The notes below the pieces were generated by a model, which searched no databases, was not told the origin of the DNA, and saw only the letters and a program-made list of their open reading frames with translations. This document shows, in pieces, positions 30,891 to 40,868 of a stretch of DNA of 43,120 bases. Origin of the DNA: an uncultured Opitutia bacterium (lineage in GTDB: Bacteria; Verrucomicrobiota; Verrucomicrobiia; Opitutales; UBA953); NCBI GenBank assembly GCA_903889525.1, contig CAISXT010000063.1:1-43120 (forward strand), in the 5' to 3' direction. How positions within the stretch are numbered: the first letter of the stretch is position 1; every line of letters starts with the position of its first letter. Made by a program: the position numbers and the translations under genes.

Positions 30891-32159
30891 ATGCTGGATC
30901 CCAAGTTCCTTCGCGAAAATATCGACCTCGTCCGCAAGGGCGTCGCCCGGAAGAAGTTCCAGGTTGATCTCGATGCCGTCTTGGCCGCCGACGAAGCCCG
31001 TCGCCACGCGGTGGCCGAGTTCGAGGTCGCCCGTTCCGCTCAGAACGCCGCGAACAAGGAGATGGCCGCGATGCCGAAGGGTTCGCCGGAATTTCTGGCT
31101 AAGGTCGCTGAGATGAAGGCCGCTTCCGCCAAGGTGAAAGAACTCGAGAAGAAGGTCTCCGAAGCCGATGAGCAAATGAAGGCCGCCGCGCTTTCCGTCC
31201 CGAACATCCCGCACGATTCCGTGCCCGAAGGTCGCACCGAGGCCGATAATAAGGTCATCCTCGAGTGGGGCGACCATGCACAGCTCATCTCTGCGGCCGC
31301 CAAGCCGCACTGGGATATTTCCTGGTTCAGTAAGGCGATCGACTTCGAGCGTGGCGTGAAGGTCGCCGGCGCGGGCTTCCCGTTCTATATCGGCGACATG
31401 GCCCGGCTCGTCCGCGCGCTGATTCAGTACTTCCTCGAGGAGGCCGGCGCCAACGGCTATACCGAGGTCCATGCGCCATTGCTCGTCAACGCCGCGTCTG
31501 CCACGGCCACCGGCCAGCTGCCCGACAAGGAAGGGCAGATGTACCACGCGCAGACGGATGATTTCTACCTGATCCCGACCGCGGAGGTGCCCGTTACGAA
31601 TTTCTTCCGCGATGAGATCCTCGACGAGGCCTCCCTGCCAGTGAAACGCGTCGGCTACACGCCTTGCTTCCGCCGCGAAGCGGGTAGCTGGGGTGCGCAC
31701 GTGCGTGGCCTCAACCGCCTGCACCAGTTCGACAAGGTCGAGCTCGTGAAGTGGACACACCCCGACAAGTCCTTCGAAGAGCTCGAGCTTCTGCGCGGCG
31801 ACGCCGAGCGCCTGCTCCAGAAGCTCAACCTGCCTTACCGCGTGCTGATGATCTGCGCCGGCGACATCGGTTTCTCGCACAGCAAGCAGTATGACCTTGA
31901 GGTCTGGGCCGGCGGCCAGAAGCGCTGGCTCGAGGTGTCGAGCTGCTCCAACTTTACCGACTTCCAGGCCCGTCGTGCCGGGATACGATTCCGCTCGAAG
32001 GATGCAAAACCCGAGTTCGTGCACACCCTCAACGGTTCCGGCCTCGGCCTGCCGCGCGTCCTCGCCGCCATCTTGGAGAACAATCTCCAGGCCGACGGCA
32101 CCGTCCGCGTGCCCGAAGCGCTCCGTCGCTGGTACGGCAAGGAAACGCTGTCGTTCTGA
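30891..32159 (+). CDS. serS: Seryl-tRNA synthetase
   Basis: The 422-residue class II synthetase has the N-terminal tRNA-binding coiled-coil arm (about 1-110, starting MLDPKFLRENIDLVRKGV). The catalytic core shows TAEVPVTNF, motif 2 CFRREAGSWG..RGLNRLHQFDKVE and motif 3 NGSGLGLPRVLAAILEN. It charges tRNA-Ser and tRNA-Sec. The ATG at 30891 gives the standard start; the open frame upstream is antisense to the neighbour. Confidence 0.97.
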   Translation: MLDPKFLRENIDLVRKGVARKKFQVDLDAVLAADEARRHAVAEFEVARSAQNAANKEMAAMPKGSPEFLAKVAEMKAASAKVKELEKKVSEADEQMKAAALSVPNIPHDSVPEGRTEADNKVILEWGDHAQLISAAAKPHWDISWFSKAIDFERGVKVAGAGFPFYIGDMARLVRALIQYFLEEAGANGYTEVHAPLLVNAASATATGQLPDKEGQMYHAQTDDFYLIPTAEVPVTNFFRDEILDEASLPVKRVGYTPCFRREAGSWGAHVRGLNRLHQFDKVELVKWTHPDKSFEELELLRGDAERLLQKLNLPYRVLMICAGDIGFSHSKQYDLEVWAGGQKRWLEVSSCSNFTDFQARRAGIRFRSKDAKPEFVHTLNGSGLGLPRVLAAILENNLQADGTVRVPEALRRWYGKETLSF

Positions 32160-32212
32160 CGTCCGCTTTGGATTGGCAGGGCTTCGGCGCTGCGTAGTCT
32201 GACCGCGTGCCG

Positions 32213-33598
32213 ATGAGTCTGCCTACTCCTGATGTCTTGCGCGCGGTCGCCATGCGGCTGCCGCGGTTGCCGTCCGCACCGGCTTCGGCTGGCCCGATTG
32301 CGGTCGCGGTCTCGGGTGGCGCGGATTCGATCTACCTGCTCTGTGCGCTCTGGGCGGACGAAGTCGTGCGCCCGCGCCTGCGCGTCCTGCATTTTGATCA
32401 CCGGGTCCGTGGCGAAGCCTCCGCGGAAGCCGCCCGTTTCGTGGACGTACTCTGCGCCGCCCTCGGCGTGCCTTGCGTGCTGGGCTTACGCGAAGGGGAG
32501 GGGGCTGCTTCGGAGGCAGACCTCCGCACGGCACGCGATGGTTTCTTCGCGGAACAGCGAATGGCTATCGGCTTTGAAATTCTTTGCACCGCTCACCATC
32601 TCGATGATGTCGTCGAGAATGCACTACTGCGCCTCGCTCGCGGTGCGGGGCTAGCCGGGCTGGCGGCACCGCGGGCCTTGCAGGAGTTTCGCGACGGCCA
32701 TCGCCGCTGGCGGCCGCTCATTGCCGCAGGCCTCATGAAGGACGACTTACTCTCCGCCCTCCATGCCGCCGGCATCCCTTGGCGCGAGGATGCAACGAAC
32801 ATTTTGCCCATCGCGGCCCGCAATCGCATCCGGGCCTGGTTGGCCGAAGGCGGAAAGGCGGCCCTCGGCACAGGTTATCAGGCTGGTTTCGCTCGCTCGG
32901 CCCGCATCATCGGCGAATCGCAGAGGGCGCTGGCGCAGTGGGCGCGGGAGCTCGGCTGTGTCATGGTTGATGGCGCTCTGCCCGTGGCTCAGCTCCGCGG
33001 CCGTCCGGTAGCCCTGATTCAAGAATGCCTCCGCGAGTTCCTTTATGCCCATGGTATCTTCGATCCGAGCGGCCCATCCCTTGAGTCATTGACGGCCGCG
33101 CTGGGTGCCGGTCAGGACGCCCAGTCAGCCGTTCGCGGTTTGCTCGTGCGCGTGCAGGGGGGGTGCCTCTCGGTGTTGAAGAATTCTCCTGTATATGGTC
33201 AAATTGAACGTCCGTTACTCATTGGTGTGCCGGATGACGAGTGCGGGCTACTGGCCGAGGTCGCCGATGTCGACGAGGTGCGGTGGGCAAGTCTGTCCCG
33301 GGGAGACATTTCGCCCACCCAGGAAGTGTATCTTGTCGCTCCGCCCGGGCCGCTGGTCTGGCGTGGTCGCGTGGACGGCGATCGCTATCAGCCCCTTGGT
33401 TCGTCCGGCTCGGCCAAGTTATCAGACCATCTCATTAATCGGAAAATCCCTGCAACCCAGCGGGAAGCGTTGCCGGTGGTCATGGCTGTAGGGCAGATTC
33501 TCTGGGTGCCCGGATTGCCGCCGGCGGAATTTGCGCGTTTGGCTGGGCCCACCAAGGGGGCTCTCCGGTTGACTTGGCTTGGCCCCTGCTTAGATTAA
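32213..33598 (+). CDS. tilS: tRNA(Ile)-lysidine synthetase
   Basis: The product has about 461 residues. The PP-loop AVSGGADSIYLL lies near residue 35, followed by HFDHRVRGEAS and CTAHHLDDVVENALLRLARG. The C-terminal TilS domains are present (LVWRGRVDGDRYQPLG, SDHLINRKIP). The enzyme changes C34 of tRNA-Ile(CAU) to lysidine so that it reads AUA. A GTG at 32207 in the same frame is an alternative start. It overlaps no gene; ftsH starts 11 bases after its stop, an order (tilS-ftsH) common in bacteria. Confidence 0.95.
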   Translation: MSLPTPDVLRAVAMRLPRLPSAPASAGPIAVAVSGGADSIYLLCALWADEVVRPRLRVLHFDHRVRGEASAEAARFVDVLCAALGVPCVLGLREGEGAASEADLRTARDGFFAEQRMAIGFEILCTAHHLDDVVENALLRLARGAGLAGLAAPRALQEFRDGHRRWRPLIAAGLMKDDLLSALHAAGIPWREDATNILPIAARNRIRAWLAEGGKAALGTGYQAGFARSARIIGESQRALAQWARELGCVMVDGALPVAQLRGRPVALIQECLREFLYAHGIFDPSGPSLESLTAALGAGQDAQSAVRGLLVRVQGGCLSVLKNSPVYGQIERPLLIGVPDDECGLLAEVADVDEVRWASLSRGDISPTQEVYLVAPPGPLVWRGRVDGDRYQPLGSSGSAKLSDHLINRKIPATQREALPVVMAVGQILWVPGLPPAEFARLAGPTKGALRLTWLGPCLD

Positions 33599-33609
33599 AA
33601 CATCTGCCC

Positions 33610-35598
33610 ATGAGCCAAAACGATAATCAGGATAATCGCAACGGGCCGCGCATGAACGCCAAGCCTGTGTTGGTCTGGTTGCTCCTCATGGCCGCCATCA
33701 TCGCCCTTTTTAATATCCCGAACGCCGCCACGGTCGGCGCCCCTCAGAAGATGACGGTTTCTCAAGTCTTGGCCGCCGCTAAGGAGGACAAGATTCAGAG
33801 TCTCTCGCTGCGCGGTGACCGCAGTGCGGGTGAAGGCTGGGTGCACCTGTCAGGGGAGCTTAAAGTTGCCGGGGCCAAGCCTGGAGATGATAACAAGTTT
33901 ACCGCCGATGGCTCCCTCACGCCGGCGGACCGCGACCTCTTGCGCACCCGGATTCCGACGGAGTCGTTCAAGGACGTCGCCGAGCAGACCGGGTGGTCCA
34001 TGTTCCTCTACAGCACGCTGCCGACGCTGCTCGTCTCGGGCATCGTGTTGTTTATGATGTATCGCTTTCTGAAGAATGCGAACCGCGGTGCGATGCAGTT
34101 CGCCAAGTCCCGGGCGCGGCTCAATGCCAATGATAAGGAGGCCACCACTTTCAAGGACGTTGCTGGCTGTGATGAAGCGAAGGAAGAAGTTAAGGAAATC
34201 GTCGACTTCCTGAAGGATCCGAAGCGCTTTACGCGCATCGGCGCCAGCATCCCTAAGGGTGTGCTCATGGTCGGGCCTCCCGGTACCGGCAAGACGTTGC
34301 TCGCCCGCGCGGTCGCCGGCGAGGCGGGGGTGCCTTTCCTGAGCATCAGCGGCTCGGATTTTGTTGAGATGTTCGTGGGCGTGGGTGCCGCCCGGGTGCG
34401 TGACACCTTTGAGCAGGCCCGCAAAATGGCGCCCTGCATTATCTTTATCGACGAGATCGATGCGGTTGGCCGCCAGCGCGGTGCCGGTGTCGGCGGTGGC
34501 AATGATGAACGCGAGCAGACGTTGAACTCCTTGCTGGTCGAGATGGATGGCTTTGATGGCCAGGCCGGCGTGATTGTGATCGGGGCGACCAATCGCGCCG
34601 ACGTGCTGGATGCCGCCCTATTGCGTCCTGGTCGCTTTGATCGCCAGGTGTTCGTTGATCTTCCTGATTTACGCGGACGCGAGGCCGTGCTTGCCGTGCA
34701 TGCCAAGCGGTTTCAGCTCGCCCCCACGGTGGATTTGCAGCGGGTCGCGCGTATCACGACCGGCATGTCCGGTGCCGACCTTGCTAATCTTTTGAACGAA
34801 GGTGCGCTCCATGCGGGTCGTCGTAATCGCGAAAAGGTGGAGATGTCGGACATCGAAGAAGCTCGCGACAAGATCGCCTATGGCCGCGAGCGCAAGAAGG
34901 TCATGGATGATTCCGACCTCAAGAACACTGCCTACCACGAGGCCGGACATGCCGTGGTGCAGGCTTTAATCGACGACGGCGCTCTCCCGCTCCACAAGGT
35001 CACCATCATCCCTCGTGGCCGCGCTCTCGGGATGGCGATGCTCATGCCGACCAAGGAAATCTTGGGATACACCCGCAAGCGGCTGCTCGACTACATTTGC
35101 ATGGCCATGGCAGGGCGGGTCGGCGAGAAAGTCGTGTCCGGGGAGATTTCTAACGGTGCGTCGAGCGACATCAAGCAGGCCACCCGTTTCGCCCGCCAGA
35201 TGGTGTGTGACTGGGGGATGAGCGACCTCGGACCCATCGCCTTCGGCGAAAACTCCGACACGGTTTTCCTCGGCCGCGAAATTTCGCGCACCCAGAATCA
35301 CAGTGACGAGACCGCCCGCCGGATTGACGAGGCCATCTCCCTTATCGTGAAGGAGCAGTACGCCCGCGCGGAGAAACTCATCGCCGACAACGCCGATGCC
35401 CATCGCAAGATCGCCGAAGCCCTCTTGGAGTTCGAGACCCTGGATGGCGTGCATGTCATGGAAATTCTTAAGACTGGAGCTATCCAGACGCCTATCGTCT
35501 CGGCGCCTGAGGTGGTCGCCCCTGCCGCCACGACTTCCCCTGTCCCGACTCGGGCGGAGCCCGACTCGGGGATGCAGTCGGCGCCTAGCCCCGCTTGA
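33610..35598 (+). CDS. ftsH: ATP-dependent zinc metalloprotease FtsH
   Basis: The 662-residue product has two membrane segments (about 18-36 and 133-153) around a periplasmic part. The AAA module has Walker [12 protein letters not shown] (222-), Walker [16 protein letters not shown] and the SRH region. The protease site HEAGH lies at 443-447. The hexamer degrades membrane and regulatory proteins. The C terminus is a Pro/Ala/Thr-rich tail without structure. The start at 33610 is chosen because the alternative upstream start lies inside tilS. Confidence 0.97.
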   Translation: MSQNDNQDNRNGPRMNAKPVLVWLLLMAAIIALFNIPNAATVGAPQKMTVSQVLAAAKEDKIQSLSLRGDRSAGEGWVHLSGELKVAGAKPGDDNKFTADGSLTPADRDLLRTRIPTESFKDVAEQTGWSMFLYSTLPTLLVSGIVLFMMYRFLKNANRGAMQFAKSRARLNANDKEATTFKDVAGCDEAKEEVKEIVDFLKDPKRFTRIGASIPKGVLMVGPPGTGKTLLARAVAGEAGVPFLSISGSDFVEMFVGVGAARVRDTFEQARKMAPCIIFIDEIDAVGRQRGAGVGGGNDEREQTLNSLLVEMDGFDGQAGVIVIGATNRADVLDAALLRPGRFDRQVFVDLPDLRGREAVLAVHAKRFQLAPTVDLQRVARITTGMSGADLANLLNEGALHAGRRNREKVEMSDIEEARDKIAYGRERKKVMDDSDLKNTAYHEAGHAVVQALIDDGALPLHKVTIIPRGRALGMAMLMPTKEILGYTRKRLLDYICMAMAGRVGEKVVSGEISNGASSDIKQATRFARQMVCDWGMSDLGPIAFGENSDTVFLGREISRTQNHSDETARRIDEAISLIVKEQYARAEKLIADNADAHRKIAEALLEFETLDGVHVMEILKTGAIQTPIVSAPEVVAPAATTSPVPTRAEPDSGMQSAPSPA

Positions 35599-35635
35599 GG
35601 TTTGCCTCGTCGGCCTAGCTAACTAGGCTCACGGC

Positions 35636-36211
35636 ATGGTCATCGGACTCACTGGCGGGATAGGCTGCGGAAAGTCCGTAGCGGCCGCTTTCTTTGCTGA
35701 GTTGGGCTTTCAGGTCATTGATGCCGATAAACTGGCGAGGCAGGTCCTCGAGTCCCCGGCCTGCGTCGCCCAGCTTCAGGCTCACTGGGGTCGCGACTGT
35801 CTTGATTCAGTCGGCCTGCCTAATCGCGCTTGGATAGCCGCCAAGGTTTTCGCCGAGCCTGCGGAGCGGGTGTTTCTGGAGGGGTTGACTCATCCCGAGG
35901 TGGCCCGGCAGCGCCAAAACCTGATTGCTCAGCACAATGGCGATACGGTCGTTGAGATCCCGTTGCTTTTTGAGAAGAATTTAGGCGCTGAGTTTTCGGC
36001 TGTCGTTTGCGTAGCAAGTTCTGACGCCATTCGCCGGGGGCGGTTACGCCTTCGCGGTCTTTCGGAGGCGCAAATCGCCGCGAGGATTAATTCACAAATA
36101 CCTATTGAGCAGAAGGTTAAGGGCTCAGACTTTGTGATTTGGAACGATGGAGAGCTTTCTTTTCTTCGGCAGCAGGTCGGGCGATTGGTCACCCAGTTGC
36201 GCGGTCGATAA
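35636..36211 (+). CDS. coaE: Dephospho-CoA kinase
   Basis: The 191-residue product starts MVIGLTGGIGCGKSVAAAFF, the P-loop at residues 7-14, then VIDADKLARQVLE, LTHPEVARQR and VVEIPLLFEKN, all CoaE marks. It performs the last step of CoA synthesis. It follows ftsH after 37 bases, which contain a small hairpin (GCCTAG-CTAA-CTAGGC, 35613-35628) lacking a T-run. Confidence 0.95.
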   Translation: MVIGLTGGIGCGKSVAAAFFAELGFQVIDADKLARQVLESPACVAQLQAHWGRDCLDSVGLPNRAWIAAKVFAEPAERVFLEGLTHPEVARQRQNLIAQHNGDTVVEIPLLFEKNLGAEFSAVVCVASSDAIRRGRLRLRGLSEAQIAARINSQIPIEQKVKGSDFVIWNDGELSFLRQQVGRLVTQLRGR

Positions 36212-36338
36212 AATCGTTAGGTTTCCGCTTAATTTGCGGTTGCGGGTAAGGTTCCCTGTTTTAGGTTATTTTCCACGCTGTCCCTCTTCCAGAGGCACGG
36301 CATTTCTACCCCCATCTTCCGCTCCGGACTTCCCTACT

Positions 36339-38057
36339 GTGACGACCGCCGACGACTACGTCATTCAATTCATTCAGGACAAGGGGCTCGTGTCCCCCGC
36401 CGACGTGACGCTGGCCAGGGCGGACCTTGGCGCTATCCCCGATGGGCAGAACCCCGACACCTTGGCTTTGGCTAAGCTGGTGGAGACCGGCAAGGTGGCG
36501 TGGGCTAAAATCACTGAGGCGCTCAGCAAGGAATTCGATATGGAGCTGGTGGATCTTTCACAGATCGCCCCTGCCGAGGATGTGCTCAAACTGATTAGTC
36601 GCGACCAAGCCGAGCGTCATAATATCCTGCCGCTGCAGATGGACGGCGTCGAACTGGTCGTCGCTATTTCCGACCCCCTCGACACCGAGACTATCGACTC
36701 GATTTCCCGGATGCTGAAGGTGGCCCTGAATCCTAAGCTGGCCCCGCCCGAGGAGCTTAAGGCGGCAATCTCTCGCTGCTATAATGGCGGCCAGATGAGC
36801 GTATCCTACGATGATATTTTAGGTAAGTCCGAGGAGGGCGGTTTATCGGTAGAGCTCCCGCAGGGTGGCGACGTCAAGGAGGACGACGCTCCCATCATCC
36901 GCTATGTCAACTCCCTCATCGTTGACGCCATTCGCCGCAAGGCTTCCGATATTCACCTCGAGCCCCTAGAGAAACGCTTCCGCGTACGCTTCCGTATCGA
37001 CGGGGTGCTCCAGGAAATGAAGGGCCCACCCAAACGCCTCCAGGCCTCCGTGATTTCCCGTCTCAAACTGATGGCGGAAGTTTCGCTCGCCGAGAAACGC
37101 ATCCCGCAGGACGGTCGTATTCAGGCCCGTACGGGCGGCCGCGATATCGATTTGCGCGTCTCCGTCCTTCCCACGGTTTACGGCGAATCCATTGTCATGC
37201 GAATCCTCGACAAGGAAGGCCTTAAGCTCGGCCTGCCGGAGTTGGGCTTCTTCGCCGACGATCAAGCAAAGTTCCAGGGGCTGATCTCAGGTTCCGACGG
37301 CGTTTTCCTGGTGACCGGCCCGACGGGCTCCGGCAAGTCCACCACCCTTTATTCAGCGCTTAACTACATTAATAAGCCGGACCGAAAAATCATCACGGTC
37401 GAGGACCCGGTCGAATACCAGATGGCGGGCATTAATCAGGTGCAGGTGAAGCGCGATGTTGGCATGACCTTCGCCGCCGCCCTTCGCGCGATGCTTCGTC
37501 AGGCCCCGAATATCGTGATGATCGGGGAAATTCGAGATCTGGAGACCGCCGAAATCGCCATCAATGCGGCGCTCACCGGCCACATGGTTTTTTCCACGCT
37601 GCACACCAATGATTCCGTCAGCTCGGTCACTCGACTTGTTGATATCGGAGTCAAACCGTTCCTGGTTTCCGCTGCGCTCCGCGGAGCGCTGGCGCAACGA
37701 CTCGTCCGCCGCATCTGCCAGTCCTGCGCCCAGCCCTACAAGCCCAACGCCAAGGAGCTCTATTCCATCGGTATGTCTGAGCAGGATATGGCGGGGGCGA
37801 CCCCGATGAAGGGCGCTGGTTGCGTCAAGTGCGGCGAGCGAGGCTATAAGGGCCGGCGAGGGGTCTTTGAGATGTTCGTCATTACCGAGGAAATCCAGGA
37901 GATGATTTACGGCGGTGCGAATCTCGTCGACCTGCGGCGTAAGGCGCGCGAGGCGGGCATGCGCACGATGCGCGAGGATGGCCAGCGCAAGGTTGCCTCG
38001 GGTATGACCACGATTGAAGAGGTCATGGGCGCCACCGTGGCCGACGACATTATCTAA
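36339..38057 (+). CDS. Type IV pilus/type II secretion assembly ATPase, PilB/GspE family (first copy)
   Basis: The 572-residue product has an N-terminal MshEN/GspE-N domain (about 1-150), then KASDIHLEP, Walker [19 protein letters not shown], the Asp box (TVEDPVEYQMAGINQ), Walker [15 protein letters not shown], the His box (FSTLHTND) and a four-cysteine zinc motif (CQSC..CVKCG). These ATPases power pilin assembly. A GTG at 36339 is the start: no ATG fits before the domain, and the longer frame overlaps coaE. pilT follows after 5 bases. Its exact role versus the second copy is not clear. Confidence 0.92.
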   Translation: MTTADDYVIQFIQDKGLVSPADVTLARADLGAIPDGQNPDTLALAKLVETGKVAWAKITEALSKEFDMELVDLSQIAPAEDVLKLISRDQAERHNILPLQMDGVELVVAISDPLDTETIDSISRMLKVALNPKLAPPEELKAAISRCYNGGQMSVSYDDILGKSEEGGLSVELPQGGDVKEDDAPIIRYVNSLIVDAIRRKASDIHLEPLEKRFRVRFRIDGVLQEMKGPPKRLQASVISRLKLMAEVSLAEKRIPQDGRIQARTGGRDIDLRVSVLPTVYGESIVMRILDKEGLKLGLPELGFFADDQAKFQGLISGSDGVFLVTGPTGSGKSTTLYSALNYINKPDRKIITVEDPVEYQMAGINQVQVKRDVGMTFAAALRAMLRQAPNIVMIGEIRDLETAEIAINAALTGHMVFSTLHTNDSVSSVTRLVDIGVKPFLVSAALRGALAQRLVRRICQSCAQPYKPNAKELYSIGMSEQDMAGATPMKGAGCVKCGERGYKGRRGVFEMFVITEEIQEMIYGGANLVDLRRKAREAGMRTMREDGQRKVASGMTTIEEVMGATVADDII

Positions 38058-38062
38058 TCCCG

Positions 38063-39136
38063 ATGGCCTACGAGATGAATCAGTTACTGGAGGCGATGAC
38101 CGAGAATGGTGCCTCCGACCTACACATTCATGTGGGCCGCGCCCCCTGTCTGCGCGTCAATGGTAGCATCGTCTCCGTGGATGGTCCCGGGCTCACCGAG
38201 GTCGAAGCCGAGCGGCTGATGCGGTCAGTCGTCCCGGCTTCCCAGCTCGCGCGCCTCGAGAAAGATGGGGGGTGCGACTTTGCTTTTTCTTTTCGCGGAA
38301 AATGTCGCCTGCGGGTGAATGCTTTCCGTGGCCACGGCGCCTACGGCATGGTTCTGCGGCTCCTGCCTTCGGCGATGTTAACGCTTGAGCAGCTGCGGCT
38401 CCCTTCCGTTATTAAGGATTTACTCCGGCGGGCCCGCGGTTTGGTGCTCGTCACCGGCCCGACCGGCTCCGGCAAGTCCACCACGCTCGCCTCCATGATC
38501 AACTGGATCAACGAAAATGAGCAGGGGCACATCATCACGATTGAGGATCCCATCGAGTATACGCACCAGCACAAGAACTGCATGGTGACGCAACGCGAGG
38601 TGGGGGCTGATTTGCCATCCTTCGCCGAAGGCGTCCGGGCAGCCCTTCGACAGGATCCGGATGTCATCCTGATCGGGGAAATGCGTGACCTCGAAACCAT
38701 CGAGGCTGCGGTCACCGCCGCCGAGACGGGCCATCTGGTGCTTGCCACCCTCCATACTTCCGGCGCCGCGCGTACCATTGACCGAATCATCGATGCTTTT
38801 CCGGCGAATGCTCGCGAACAGATTCGGGCCCAGCTTTCGACCTCGCTGACCGCCGTCATCTCGCAGTGCTTGCTGCAAACCAAGGATGACAAGCGGGTCG
38901 CCGCCTTCGAGATTATGCTCCGCACCGATGGCGTCGCCGCGAAGATTCGCGAGGGGAAAACCTACCAGCTGCTGACGGATATCGAAACGGGTGGCGTTCG
39001 CGGAATGCGCACCTTGGACAGCGATCTGCTTTCACTCCACCATCAGGGCCTCGTTTCGGAGGAAGAAGTCTTCAACTACTGTCAGAACCCCGAAGCGATG
39101 CGCGACCGCCTCAAGGCCGGGACCACGGCCCGCTAA
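38063..39136 (+). CDS. pilT: Type IV pilus retraction ATPase PilT
   Basis: The 357-residue product has the PilT layout: an N-terminal PAS-like part with [17 protein letters not shown], Walker [17 protein letters not shown], the Asp box [14 protein letters not shown], Walker [15 protein letters not shown] and the His box [16 protein letters not shown]. It lacks the zinc cysteines of PilB. PilT disassembles pili and drives twitching. The AIRNLIRE motif of enteric PilT is replaced by [16 protein letters not shown] near residue 295. It is flanked closely by two PilB/GspE-like genes. Confidence 0.94.
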   Translation: MAYEMNQLLEAMTENGASDLHIHVGRAPCLRVNGSIVSVDGPGLTEVEAERLMRSVVPASQLARLEKDGGCDFAFSFRGKCRLRVNAFRGHGAYGMVLRLLPSAMLTLEQLRLPSVIKDLLRRARGLVLVTGPTGSGKSTTLASMINWINENEQGHIITIEDPIEYTHQHKNCMVTQREVGADLPSFAEGVRAALRQDPDVILIGEMRDLETIEAAVTAAETGHLVLATLHTSGAARTIDRIIDAFPANAREQIRAQLSTSLTAVISQCLLQTKDDKRVAAFEIMLRTDGVAAKIREGKTYQLLTDIETGGVRGMRTLDSDLLSLHHQGLVSEEEVFNYCQNPEAMRDRLKAGTTAR

Positions 39137-39162
39137 ACTTTCCCGCCCCTTATTCTATTCCC

Positions 39163-40848
39163 ATGTTTGACGACCACAGTGACCTGATCCGCGATATCGC
39201 CCTTGAGGCGGGACTCGTCTCGCCTCCCCAAGCCGAGGAAATCTGGGAGTCGCACTCCCTTACCGGCAAGTCCTTCTCCGAATCGATGGTCGATGCCGGG
39301 CTGGCCGACCGTCCCACCATTCTCCAGGCGGTCGCGGACCACCTGCATGTCCAGTTTTATGCCGCCGTCCCACACGAACTCGGAGATGAGCTGGTCAAGC
39401 TGCTCAAGCCGGCACAGGCCCATAAATACGTCGTGGTCCCGGTTTCCGATGAGGCGGGAAAACTCACGCTGCTCGCCAAGGACCCCTTCAACTCCTCGGC
39501 CGTCAACGAACTTACTTTTATTCTGCAGCGCGATATCGAGTTGGCCGTCGCCGACCCGGCCTTGGTGGAATCTGCGGTCATCCGCTTTTACGGTGAGCCG
39601 TCGGCTTCTTCGATGGAGGACCTCTTGGGCGAGTTTGACCAAGTGGAGGGTGGCGTGCCTGTCACCGACGAGGACGTTGTCAATCAGGCCAGCCAAGCTC
39701 CGATCATCCGCTTCGTCGACCTCGTGCTCCAGGAGGGCGTCAAGGCCAAGGCTTCGGATATTCACTTCGAGCCTTTTGAGCATGAGTTCCGGATTCGCCT
39801 GCGCATCGACGGTTCCTTGTATGAAATGGCGCCGCCCCCCAAGAATCTCGCCTCGGCCGTCATTGCTCGCGTCAAGGTTCTCTCCTCGCTGAATATCGCC
39901 GAGCGTCGCGTGCCTCAGGATGGTCGCATTAAGACCACGATCAGCGGGCGGGCCATCGATTTGCGCGTCTCGACCCTGCCGACCCAGTTCGGCGAGTCCG
40001 TCGTGCTCCGAATTCTGGACAAGACCGTCGTCAACCTAAGCCTCGACGCGCTGTCGATGCAGGACGACATCAAGGAAGGCATCCGGGCGATGGTTAGCCG
40101 CCCCAACGGCATTTTCATCGTCACTGGTCCGACGGGGTCCGGTAAGACGACCACCCTTTATTCCGCGCTCCGCGAGGTGAATACCGAGGACATGAAAATC
40201 CTCACGGCCGAAGATCCGGTTGAATACGAAGTCGAAGGCATCATGCAGGTTCCGATCAACCATCAGGTCGGGCTCACCTTCGCCGCCGCCCTCCGCTCTT
40301 TCCTCCGACAGGACCCCGATACCATCATGGTCGGTGAAATCCGTGACCTTGAGACCGCGCAGATCGCCGTGCAGGCCTCCATGACTGGCCACGTCGTGCT
40401 CTCGACGCTGCACACCAACGACGCCCCGGGCGCCGTGACTCGATTGATTGATATGGGCCTCGAGCCCTTCCTTATCTCGGCGTCGCTTGAAGGCATTCTC
40501 GCCCAACGTCTGCTCCGTCGTATCTGTAAGTCCTGTCGCACCGCCTACGAGCCAGACAAGGACGTCATTAATATGCTCGACGTGGACACGTTGGAGATCT
40601 CCAACAGGAAGTTCTACTTCGGCAAGGGTTGCGCGGAGTGTAATCGTGCCGGGTATCGCGGCCGCCAAGGTCTCTTTGAGCTGATGTCTATCAACGACAA
40701 TATCCGCACGCTTATCACGCAAAAGGCTCCGACCTTGGTGCTCAAGCAGAAGGCCATTGAATCCGGCATGCGCCCGCTTCGTGAAGACGGTCTGCGTTGC
40801 ATCTTTGACGGGCTCACTACTATCGAAGAAGTTCTCAAGTACACCTAA
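39163..40848 (+). CDS. Type IV pilus/type II secretion assembly ATPase, PilB/GspE family (second copy)
   Basis: The 561-residue product has a GspE-N domain (about 1-150), [21 protein letters not shown] split across the conserved SDIH, Walker [18 protein letters not shown], the Asp box [15 protein letters not shown], Walker [15 protein letters not shown], the His box [12 protein letters not shown] and zinc cysteines (CKSC..CAEC). It lies directly before pilC, the usual partner, so it may be the main assembly motor of the pair. It differs from the first copy throughout, so the duplication is old. Confidence 0.92.
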   Translation: MFDDHSDLIRDIALEAGLVSPPQAEEIWESHSLTGKSFSESMVDAGLADRPTILQAVADHLHVQFYAAVPHELGDELVKLLKPAQAHKYVVVPVSDEAGKLTLLAKDPFNSSAVNELTFILQRDIELAVADPALVESAVIRFYGEPSASSMEDLLGEFDQVEGGVPVTDEDVVNQASQAPIIRFVDLVLQEGVKAKASDIHFEPFEHEFRIRLRIDGSLYEMAPPPKNLASAVIARVKVLSSLNIAERRVPQDGRIKTTISGRAIDLRVSTLPTQFGESVVLRILDKTVVNLSLDALSMQDDIKEGIRAMVSRPNGIFIVTGPTGSGKTTTLYSALREVNTEDMKILTAEDPVEYEVEGIMQVPINHQVGLTFAAALRSFLRQDPDTIMVGEIRDLETAQIAVQASMTGHVVLSTLHTNDAPGAVTRLIDMGLEPFLISASLEGILAQRLLRRICKSCRTAYEPDKDVINMLDVDTLEISNRKFYFGKGCAECNRAGYRGRQGLFELMSINDNIRTLITQKAPTLVLKQKAIESGMRPLREDGLRCIFDGLTTIEEVLKYT

Positions 40849-40868
40849 CCCTTTACCCAGCCACCCCT

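Noticed and set aside
30762-32024. Long upstream extension of the DUF4337-type frame, antisense to serS
   Set aside because: serS is certain on the plus strand; the short form starting at 30761 gives a sensible membrane protein.
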